The position numbers and the translations under genes were made by a program. Below are positions 6,320 through 11,210 of a stretch of DNA of 11,210 bases, in pieces. The stretch lies in NCBI GenBank assembly GCA_029863665.1, contig JAOTUX010000018.1, forward strand, positions 1 through 11,210, in the 5' to 3' direction. Positions within the stretch are counted from its first letter, which is position 1, and the number at the start of each line of letters is the position of its first letter. Origin of the DNA: Candidatus Nitrosopumilus sp. Its GTDB lineage: Archaea > Thermoproteota > Nitrososphaeria > Nitrososphaerales > Nitrosopumilaceae. The notes under the pieces were generated by a model. That model was not told where the DNA came from, made no database searches, and saw only the letters and a program-made list of their open reading frames with translations.

Positions 6320-6784
6320 TTAATCCTCATACCATTTAGAAAATATTCTTTTCACATATTGTTGATACACTTTTTTCATATCGTCATCAGATGCTTGTAT
6401 AAAAAGACGTAGAAATTCTGTCCCGCTAACTATTCCTACCACCTTTCCATTATCAATAACTGGAACCTTGCGTATTTCATTATTGGCCATAATTTCAATG
6501 ATTTCAGCCACAGACTGATTGGGAGAAACATGAATTACTGGTGATGACATTATATCGGAAACTTTAGTGTTTGGCAAATACGATTTTATCATTATTTTGG
6601 TAGCAAAATCCCTTTCAGTTACAATCCCGATAGCATTATCGTTATCCGTTACAACAACAGAACCAATCTTCTGCCTTGCCATCAATTCAGAAACTTCTTT
6701 TAATGTTGCATCAGGTCCTACGGATACTACATTTGGATTCATTAGTTCCTTTGCTGGGAGGCCAACCTGTTCCTCAATTACCAT
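6320..6784 (-). CDS. tandem CBS-domain protein
   Basis: 154 residues containing little else than two CBS domains (about 12-66 and 76-130). Each has the family's ending: GIVTERDF (53-60) and GIVSGTEF (117-124). Each also has the start pattern V-x-V-x-P-x-x-x-h-x-E (SVGPDATLKEV and HVSPNQSVAEI). A pair of CBS domains forms a Bateman module that usually binds adenosyl nucleotides (AMP, ATP or SAM) and senses energy or cofactor state. The C-terminal 24 residues (DDDMKKVYQQYVKRIFSKW) are a helical extension. Stand-alone CBS proteins are very common in archaea and the partner is unknown; the membrane protein downstream is the obvious candidate. A TAAAATA-like box lies about 26 bases upstream on the minus strand. 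Confidence 0.88.
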   Translation of the reverse strand: MVIEEQVGLPAKELMNPNVVSVGPDATLKEVSELMARQKIGSVVVTDNDNAIGIVTERDFATKIMIKSYLPNTKVSDIMSSPVIHVSPNQSVAEIIEIMANNEIRKVPVIDNGKVVGIVSGTEFLRLFIQASDDDMKKVYQQYVKRIFSKWYED

Positions 6785-6848
6785 ACTCTTTTATCTTTTA
6801 GATTGTATTTTAGTAAACCGAAGAATATCATCCATAGAAATAAGAATT

Positions 6849-6866
6849 TTAAAATTATTTTTTGGG
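6849..6866 (+). repeat. T-rich intergenic element
   Basis: TTAAAATTATTTTTTGGG lies in the divergent gap between the CBS gene and the zinc-finger gene. No plus-strand gene ends here, so it cannot simply be a terminator for a neighbour. Confidence 0.5.
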
Positions 6867-6898
6867 AGAAAAAAATTTTATTTTTCACAATAACCTCT

Positions 6899-6907
6899 TA
6901 ATTATAT
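6899..6907 (+). promoter_or_regulatory. TATA box of the 32-residue zinc-finger gene
   Basis: AATTATATT is centred 26 bases upstream of ATG 6929, which supports transcription of this short gene. Confidence 0.5.
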
Positions 6908-6928
6908 TCAGACCATCAAATATTCCAT

Positions 6929-7027
6929 ATGGTATCTCACTGTTTGTTTTGTCCTGCAACTTTTGAATCCCCTGAGGAATTGTACAAACACAGCCTAACT
7001 TGCAAGGCAACATTGAAAAAGTTTTGA
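6929..7027 (+). CDS. 32-residue C2HC zinc-finger micro-protein
   Basis: ATG to TGA encodes MVSHCLFCPATFESPEEL then YKHSLTCKATLKKF. The pattern is C5-x2-C8-x12-H21-x3-C25, with F12 and L18 at the hydrophobic-core positions of a classical beta-beta-alpha finger and K/R-rich surroundings. So this is a single C2H2-type finger with Cys as the last ligand. Single-finger proteins of this size are known in archaea and viruses of archaea, where some bind DNA or protein partners. The TATA box at 6899-6907 has leaderless spacing, and the stop overlaps the following T-rich element, which may be its terminator. It lies 62 bases before the DUF4242-like gene. Confidence 0.7.
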   Translation: MVSHCLFCPATFESPEELYKHSLTCKATLKKF

Positions 7028-7041
7028 AATTATTTTTTGGA
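7024..7041 (+). repeat. T-rich intergenic element TTGAAATTATTTTTTGGA
   Basis: It overlaps the stop codon of the zinc-finger gene and precedes the TATA box (7067-7075, TTATATTTT) of the next gene. Confidence 0.55.
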
Positions 7042-7089
7042 ATGAATAGAATTGAATAAATTACAGTTATATTTTGAATTAGTACAGAA

Positions 7090-7338
7090 ATGCCAAAATT
7101 CTTAGACAGTCATTCTTTGAAAGGAGTTGATCCAAAAGTCTTAAAAGAACTACAAAAATCCCCCAAAGATGAATTTGGGGTTACTCACCTTAACATAATG
7201 TACAACGAAGATGAGGACAAGTGCTATTGCTTACTTGAAGCTCCAAATAAAGAATCAGTTGAAAAACACCATAGTAAAAATGGTTATACCTGTGATGATA
7301 TTTTAGAAGTGGGAACAACAGCTGATCCAAGTTATTAG
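7090..7338 (+). CDS. DUF4242-like small alpha/beta protein
   Basis: 82 residues with the order I recall for DUF4242: MPKFLDSHSLKG (beta-strand with a His), an acidic helix, HLNIMYNEDEDKCYCLLEAP (two strands, the usual 'D-K-x-Y/C-C-x-x-x-A-P-N' core at about 43-53), NKESVEKHHSKNGY (helix with H60 and H61), then a closing strand DDILEVGTTADPSY. The fold is ferredoxin-like. A bacterial member is described as nickel binding, and here H8, H33, C45, C47, H60 and H61 could supply ligands. That role is inference by family. The ATG at 7090 has a TATA box about 22 bases upstream. It stands alone and ends convergent to the Kazal gene. Confidence 0.68.
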   Translation: MPKFLDSHSLKGVDPKVLKELQKSPKDEFGVTHLNIMYNEDEDKCYCLLEAPNKESVEKHHSKNGYTCDDILEVGTTADPSY

Positions 7339-7355
7339 GACCTGTTTAATTATTT

Positions 7356-7373
7356 TTGAAATTATTTTTTTGA
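7356..7373 (+). repeat. T-rich element in the convergent gap
   Basis: TTGAAATTATTTTTTTGA lies 18 bases after the stop at 7338 and is a good candidate terminator for the DUF4242-like gene. Confidence 0.5.
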
Positions 7374-7407
7374 AAATTATAATAATCGTTCTTAGGGTAA
7401 TTCAAAT

Positions 7408-7989
7408 TTAAGGTACTACACACTCGCCTTGATGGTTTAGAGCCATATGCTGTGCATAAAGCATGCATGGATTTCCATATGTTATTCCATCTATTCCACA
7501 CATGGGATTATATTCCATTGTACAAGCTATTGCAGGTTTTTCGATCTGCCATCCTCTATTTTTTAGTTTTTCAACTGATTGAGAATTAACACAAGCAGGA
7601 GACGCATTGTGATATTTGAACATCAAATTTTTTCCTTCTGCACAAACAATATTGTCAACAGAAATCCCGGCATATTTTTGTTGATGTGGTCTTAGATACT
7701 GTTTCATCATACCATCCATGATACAAATTTTGCCGGGATAAACACCGGGTCCACATCTGTCATCTAAAACACACATTCCATCTAATGAAGCAAAACCAGG
7801 TGCACACATTCCATTAAAAGACATGTGATGATTTCCTGTCATATTTCCCATCATTTGTTGACCCATTATTCCTTGTTTTCCCATTTGTTCATCATGAGGC
7901 AATCCCATATGTGTAGCAAAAACAGGATCATTATTTGCGAATAGGATAATTATTGCTACCAAAATGCTGAAAATTAGGAAATATTTCAT
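7408..7989 (-). CDS. exported Met/His-rich protein with a reduced Kazal-type domain
   Basis: 193 residues. Residues 1-25 are a signal peptide (cleavage VFA-TH). Residues 26-60 are rich in Met, His and Gln (GIMGQQMMGNMTGNHHM), a likely copper-binding tract. Residues 61-92 hold C62, C73, C79 and C89 (GMCAPGF...GMCVLDDRCGPGVYPGKIC). Residues 112-147 match residues 47-83 of the protein at 1183-2280 (C116 and C133). Residues 153-191 are Kazal-like: ACTMEYNPMCGIDGITYGNP then C175 and GEC190. Kazal domains inhibit serine proteases, though in microbes they may serve other binding roles. Only four of the usual six Cys are present. A textbook TATA box lies 26 bases upstream. It is exported, with no anchor. 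Confidence 0.8.
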   Translation of the reverse strand: MKYFLIFSILVAIIILFANNDPVFATHMGLPHDEQMGKQGIMGQQMMGNMTGNHHMSFNGMCAPGFASLDGMCVLDDRCGPGVYPGKICIMDGMMKQYLRPHQQKYAGISVDNIVCAEGKNLMFKYHNASPACVNSQSVEKLKNRGWQIEKPAIACTMEYNPMCGIDGITYGNPCMLYAQHMALNHQGECVVP

Positions 7990-8010
7990 TATCAGATGAT
8001 TAGTTTTACT

Positions 8011-8020
8011 GTATTTATAT
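8011..8020 (-). promoter_or_regulatory. TATA box of the Kazal protein gene
   Basis: ATATAAATAC on the minus strand is centred 26 bases before the ATG at 7989; the clearest archaeal TATA box in the window. Confidence 0.65.
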
Positions 8021-8068
8021 GGAATTCTTAATTCTCTATTCTGAGTTTATTTTTTAAAATTTTTAATT

Positions 8069-8136
8069 TTAAAATTATTTTTATAAAAGATAATTCAGGC
8101 GCTAGAATTTATCTGGTAAAGTTTAGAAAAAATTAG
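8069..8136 (+). repeat. T-rich element plus anchor-tail relic 4 (SGARIYLVKFRKN stop)
   Basis: TTAAAATTATTTTTAT (8069-8084) precedes codons S-G-A-R-I-Y-L-V-K-F-R-K-N-TAG (8095-8136). The order and spacing are like 5935-6000. It lies between two divergent genes, so there is no intact parent gene upstream; a relic is the simplest reading. Confidence 0.6.
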
Positions 8137-8168
8137 AACATGTAATCTAGATTTTATCCACAGAATGG

Positions 8169-8176
8169 TATTAAAC
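8169..8176 (+). promoter_or_regulatory. TATA-like box supporting the GTG start at 8198
   Basis: TATTAAAC is centred about 26 bases before the GTG. No in-frame ATG lies upstream of the signal peptide. Confidence 0.45.
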
Positions 8177-8197
8177 TAACAAATTATCAAAATACTA

Positions 8198-8749
8198 GTG
8201 ATTCTTAATAATACTCAGAAACTTTTAGCAGTAACTTTATCTCTAGTACTAGTTACTGGAATGACTAGTCCTGCTTTTGCAGGAGCCGATCCAATAACCT
8301 CATGTGATATAACTCAAAATCAGTCCGTTTCTTTACAACTTGACGCAAATGAAGAATCCGACATCATTCCAAAGTCAATAACCTGTGATGGTGAGCTTGA
8401 TGAAATTGATTGGGTAATTGGTTGTCAATTAAATGAGGTCACATTTCCAGATGGTGATTTATCTGGAAACTTTGTAGGTTTTGATGAAGTAATAACGAAT
8501 CTAGGCGATACATCAGAAGAACATTGTATTGTTACATTTCAATTGGGTGGATTGTTTGGAGGAAATGTAGAGGTGATTCAAGAAATTTGGATAAATGAAT
8601 CACAAGAACCAGTTGCAGGAGAACTCCTCACAGTTGATTCTTCATCACTTGTTGTTGCAGGACTGTCAAGTATGATATGGATGGTACCAGCAGTTGTAGG
8701 TATTGTCGGCGCAGGAGTATATCTGGTAAAGTTTAGAGGAAGAAATTAG
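8198..8749 (+). CDS. membrane-anchored exported surface protein
   Basis: 183 residues from GTG. Residues 1-28 are a signal peptide (QK, hydrophobic core, cleavage AFA-GA). The outer region has four Cys (36, 63, 76, 110), probably two disulfides, and is acidic and beta-rich, with no catalytic motif. Residues 144-183 are a stalk and anchor: LTVDSSSLVVAGLSSMIWMV, a hydrophobic helix (about 157-177) and a basic tail KFRGRN. From memory, this 'hxxxSLhhAGhxxxxxWMhP' plus single helix plus basic tail is a recurrent C-terminal anchor in thaumarchaeal surface proteins. The last 15 codons are the intact version of the tail relics found at four intergenic sites. It converges on the nuclease gene (8782), with a T-rich gap between. 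Confidence 0.78.
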   Translation: MILNNTQKLLAVTLSLVLVTGMTSPAFAGADPITSCDITQNQSVSLQLDANEESDIIPKSITCDGELDEIDWVIGCQLNEVTFPDGDLSGNFVGFDEVITNLGDTSEEHCIVTFQLGGLFGGNVEVIQEIWINESQEPVAGELLTVDSSSLVVAGLSSMIWMVPAVVGIVGAGVYLVKFRGRN

Positions 8750-8750
8750 T

Positions 8751-8774
8751 TTTTTAATTTAGTAATTTTTTGGA
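8751..8774 (+). terminator. double T-tract terminator with a T-rich-element variant
   Basis: TTTTTAATTT and AGTAATTTTTTGGA directly follow the stop at 8749, in the 32-base convergent gap. Confidence 0.45.
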
Positions 8775-8781
8775 AATAAGT

Positions 8782-9300
8782 TCAATCGCTATTATTCTTA
8801 AACTCATTTAACCAATATTTGGCCTTACCAGATTTCCAGTAAACTTGCCATTCTTCGGGAGAATCTAAAATGTTAGGTATTCGAAATATGGCCAAAGGAA
8901 TAGTAATATCATTTAATTTGTTAATCTGATTATTAGAAAGAACACTGTTTCCAGTTTTTACCTCCACCCATCGAAAATCATTAGGTGTAAGTCCATCTAA
9001 TTTTCTTGGATCTTCACTTGGGTAAGCTTTGCAAGCAAGAAAATCATACACAAATGATGGGCTAGCCTCATCTCTATTGGAGGGTCGTGAAATATAATGG
9101 ATTTCTTCTTGAATTTCAAAAGGAATTGTTACCAATATTCTTTCAAATCCAAAGGTAAACTCTATTCTGTTATTATGGGAAGGATTCCTGTAAATTTTTT
9201 CAGTAGAAGTCCATGCCCAACCGTGCAGGGTGCTGTATTGTTTGTAACAGCTCTCTCCAAGTTCTCCTAGGAATTGTGGCGTAATGTCAACTTGACTCAT
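8782..9300 (-). CDS. PD-(D/E)XK-superfamily nuclease-like protein (VRR-NUC-like)
   Basis: 172 residues from the ATG at 9300 (MSQVDITPQFLGELGE); the frame extends 13 codons further to 9339. A TAAAAG-like box 26 bases upstream favours 9300. In the longer numbering D99 (in YDFLACKAY) is followed by FRWVEVKTG with E126-x-K128, then LSNNQINKL with Q138. This is the D...ExK...Q order of the PD-(D/E)XK nuclease core, and 'WVEVKTGNxxLSxNQ' is the pattern of VRR-NUC-like and restriction-like enzymes. It would act on DNA in the cytoplasm. The N-terminal third is mixed and aromatic (HGWAWTSTEKIY) and not recognised. It is divergent from cas1, with a palindrome between. Alternative: an inactive or non-nuclease relative. 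Confidence 0.62.
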   Translation of the reverse strand: MSQVDITPQFLGELGESCYKQYSTLHGWAWTSTEKIYRNPSHNNRIEFTFGFERILVTIPFEIQEEIHYISRPSNRDEASPSFVYDFLACKAYPSEDPRKLDGLTPNDFRWVEVKTGNSVLSNNQINKLNDITIPLAIFRIPNILDSPEEWQVYWKSGKAKYWLNEFKNNSD

Positions 9301-9406
9301 TATCGCAAAAAATAATGCATTTCTTTTAGATAAGAACAATGTTGATTTTCTTGAACAAACAAACTCCCGTTATTCTTTAAGTTATGGCGCAAAACTCAGG
9401 CATGCG

Positions 9407-9457
9407 AAGGGGGGGTTCTCTTTTTACAGACTGTCGATAAAAATAGTATCCCCCCTT
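9407..9457. repeat. 51-base concentric palindrome in the nuclease/cas1 divergent gap
   Basis: Centred on T9432, the two 25-base arms pair at 20 positions with one wobble and four mismatches. AAGGGGGG (9407-9414) pairs with CCCCCCTT (9450-9457), TTTTTA (9421-9426) with TAAAAA (9438-9443), and GAC with GTC at the centre. All layers share the same centre, so it is one structure. It sits between two divergent starts (9300 and 9541), so it is not a terminator for either gene. Confidence 0.75.
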
Positions 9458-9494
9458 TCTAGGCACTAAAAGTTACCTTAATCCAGATTATAAT
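9424..9494 (-). repeat. 71-base dispersed repeat, copy B
   Basis: The minus strand matches 2324-2394 without gaps, 50 of 71. ATTATAATCT at 9485-9494 could be a TATA box for leftward transcription starting near 9465, through the palindrome toward the nuclease gene. The remaining gap sequence (9340-9400, 9495-9540) holds nothing else I can name. Confidence 0.6.
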
Positions 9495-9540
9495 GCAGAA
9501 TATGTAGAGTCGGAATTTTGGTAAATAGTAATTTGTTATA

Positions 9541-10566
9541 ATGCACGTTATGACGCTTAAAGGAAAATCAAATCACTACAATGTTAAATTCCTCAAAGGC
9601 TACGGCCATTTTATCTCTGTCAAAAATTCAAAGATAATTCTCAAAGACTGTCATGACCCATTCTCGGAATCAGAAAAGGAAGAATGGTTTGTCAAAAACA
9701 TGCCCTATGAAAAAATCATTCTCTCAGGGAAGGGATACGTTTCAACTGAAGCATTATCAATACTGTCTCAGAATAACCGAAATGTCATTTTACTGGATAA
9801 TAAAGGGAATCCGGTTACATTCTGTAATGGAATGATGAATTCACTTACTGCTACAAAATATCGAATTGCTCAATACGATACATTTCGAGATGAAAAAAGA
9901 AGACAGTATCTTGAAAAACAACTAATTTCAGCCAAGAAAGAATCTCAACTAAAACTACTGAAAACAATTGGAAGTTCTGTTGAAAACCTACCTGATAAAG
10001 AACATCTTGCAAGCAAGATCTATTTCTCTGAATTTTCCAAATTCATACCAGAAAAGTATGGGTTTACATCAAGGAATCAGTCGTTTATTAGAAATTCGAA
10101 GAACGATGCAACAGATGTCATCAATGCACTGCTTAACTACGGCTATTCTGTTTTGGCAGGTGAAATCTCAAAGTTTGTTTGTGGGTTTGGTCTTGATCCT
10201 TACTTTGGTTTCATGCATCGTACTCATTCTGGTTTTCAACCTTTAGTGTATGACTTGATTGAACCATTTAGATGGCTTGTAGATTACACAGTTTTCCAGA
10301 TTGCCATTCACAAAGATTCAAGATATAGAATCAAACTAAAGGAGTTTGCTCATACTAGGGAAGGAAATGTGGTTTTAGAGTATGATCTGTTAAAGAGATT
10401 TTTGGAGATGCTCGAGAGAAATTTTCAGAAGGAAAGAAAATTTGAGTTTAGACCTGGCAAAAAAACCGAGGACCATCTAAAAACTGTTAAAGAGATTACA
10501 ATTATAAAATTAATTATTCAAAATTTAATAGGTTTTTGTTTAGGAAAAAATGTTTTACCAATCTAA
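9541..10566 (+). CDS. cas1: Cas1-family integrase, stand-alone (solo Cas1)
   Basis: 341 residues with the full Cas1 layout. The N-terminal beta domain (to about 95) has GYGHFISVKNSKI, KIILSGKGYVSTEALSIL and NVILLDNKGNPV. The helical catalytic domain has E154 in DKEHLASKIYF, DATDVINALLNYGYSVLAGE (189-208), GLDPYFGFMH with H226, and LVYDLIEPFR with D238 and E241. E/H/D are the metal ligands for strand integration in CRISPR Cas1 and in casposases, so the protein looks catalytically intact. No cas2, cas4, effector or repeat array is visible, so it is either a solo Cas1 or the integrase of a casposon whose PolB and ends lie outside. The C-terminus lacks an obvious helix-turn-helix. The ATG at 9541 and M4 at 9550 are both possible starts; a TAAATAG box at 9522-9528 fits 9550. 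It overlaps the convergent HEPN gene by 12 bases. Confidence 0.9.
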   Translation: MHVMTLKGKSNHYNVKFLKGYGHFISVKNSKIILKDCHDPFSESEKEEWFVKNMPYEKIILSGKGYVSTEALSILSQNNRNVILLDNKGNPVTFCNGMMNSLTATKYRIAQYDTFRDEKRRQYLEKQLISAKKESQLKLLKTIGSSVENLPDKEHLASKIYFSEFSKFIPEKYGFTSRNQSFIRNSKNDATDVINALLNYGYSVLAGEISKFVCGFGLDPYFGFMHRTHSGFQPLVYDLIEPFRWLVDYTVFQIAIHKDSRYRIKLKEFAHTREGNVVLEYDLLKRFLEMLERNFQKERKFEFRPGKKTEDHLKTVKEITIIKLIIQNLIGFCLGKNVLPI

Positions 10567-11210
10567 TTGAGGATATAGTTTTTGAAAATGTTTAATAGCT
10601 TTATCTAATTTTAGTAGTTCTATAGAATTATTTTCTTTAACAAATTTTTTTCGGAGTTTTTTTAATTCCACTACTTTCTCATTCCCTCTATTATTTCCAA
10701 ATTTATTTATTGCATTATATAATCCAGTTACGTGCATTCCCAAATCTCCAAGACTCTTTTGATCAAAATCTTTTCTTTTAGAACTTTCTTTAGGGTAAAT
10801 TGTAATTCCATTTTTAAATACTAGGTAATGTTGATGTGCAATAGCATTTCTAAAATCCACACAAAATAAATCAAAAATGCTTTCTTTAGTTTTTCCAGAA
10901 TATCCAATTTTATCACAAATTCTTTTAATCATTTGTCCAAGGGTTGTGTTTTCATCGAACTTTATTCCATCATTACCCTTTTTGATCATCATTTTCAGAT
11001 ATTTTTTAACTGTTTCAAGATTCATGTTGATAAAATTTACAAAAGTAATTATTTTGAAAATTTCCATTTGTTCCTCAGTTGACAAATTTAATTTTGTATT
11101 TTCTTCTATATCTTTAAAGCTGACATTTATTGAGTGTATTGTCTTCCTAAAATTTTCATCAAATTCCTTATCATAATATTCTTTATTGTAATCATACAAT
11201 CCATTTTCAA
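10555..11210 (-). CDS. HEPN-motif protein next to cas1 (5' end beyond window)
   Basis: At least 218 residues. The frame is open to the window edge; the first possible in-window start is TTG 11199, and the nearby ATGs are out of frame, so the true start is probably outside. Counted from 11199, DFRNAIAHQHY contains R117-x4-H122, the catalytic Rx4-6H motif of HEPN domains, in the usual helical context (helix before: TKESIFDLFCV). HEPN proteins are often RNases acting as toxins or as nucleases in CRISPR and abortive-infection systems. The rest is charged and helical (ISTEEQ-like region 40-75; a Lys-rich C-terminal coiled segment KKLRKKFVKE...LDKAIKHFQK). There is no membrane segment. Its convergent 12-base overlap with cas1 suggests close packing but not one operon. 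The assignment rests on one motif. Confidence 0.5.
   Translation of the reverse strand, partial: ENGLYDYNKEYYDKEFDENFRKTIHSINVSFKDIEENTKLNLSTEEQMEIFKIITFVNFINMNLETVKKYLKMMIKKGNDGIKFDENTTLGQMIKRICDKIGYSGKTKESIFDLFCVDFRNAIAHQHYLVFKNGITIYPKESSKRKDFDQKSLGDLGMHVTGLYNAINKFGNNRGNEKVVELKKLRKKFVKENNSIELLKLDKAIKHFQKLYPQLDW

Noticed and set aside
9340..11210. A complete casposon or CRISPR-cas locus
   Set aside because: No PolB, cas2, repeat array, terminal inverted repeats or target-site duplication can be found within the window; only the Cas1 itself is supported.

Overview
The window looks like a stretch of a Nitrososphaerota (thaumarchaeal) genome, most likely Nitrosopumilaceae-like. The DNA is AT-rich. 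Nearly every gene has a TATA-like box about 26 bases upstream of its start codon and no Shine-Dalgarno, which is the leaderless archaeal arrangement. Several proteins carry Sec signal peptides ending in AxA. One surface protein ends in a membrane anchor of a type I associate with thaumarchaea (WMVPAV...GAGVYLVKFR). There are Met-rich, Kazal-type and zinc-ribbon mini-proteins. Placement at family level is inference from memory; no ribosomal or ammonia-oxidation marker gene is present.

Layout. 1-1014: the end of a charged low-complexity protein, a GC-rich repeat, and a class I methyltransferase. 1183-3316: an exported protein that is 25% methionine with two CPWC motifs (probable copper handling), two intergenic repeats, a four-helix membrane protein, and a decayed tyrosine-recombinase fragment. 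3445-5530: an exported two-domain surface protein, a small exported Cys-rich protein and a zinc-ribbon mini-protein. 5656-7338: a small helical protein, a membrane protein with a CBS-domain regulator on the minus strand, a 32-residue C2HC zinc-finger protein missed by length cut-offs, and a DUF4242-like protein. 7408-8749: a minus-strand exported Met/His-rich Kazal protein that shares a central domain with the Met-rich protein at 1183, then a membrane-anchored surface protein. 8782-11210: a PD-(D/E)XK-like nuclease (minus) divergent from a stand-alone cas1 (plus), which converges on and overlaps a HEPN-motif gene (minus, running off the edge). No cas2, effector gene or CRISPR array is visible.

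Non-coding structure is unusually rich. (i) Four intergenic stretches encode a relic of the same C-terminal tail (YLVKFR then stop) that ends the anchored protein at 8198-8749. (ii) At least seven copies of a TTGAAATTATTTTTTGG-like element lie between genes, all on the plus strand. (iii) A GC-rich 50-base repeat occurs two to three times. (iv) A 71-base ungapped repeat occurs in opposite orientations at 2324-2394 and 9424-9494; the second copy overlaps a 51-base concentric palindrome in the nuclease/cas1 divergent region. The most interesting unit is the nuclease - palindrome - cas1 - HEPN cluster. It could be part of a casposon-like or defence-type module, but the window shows only one side of it.
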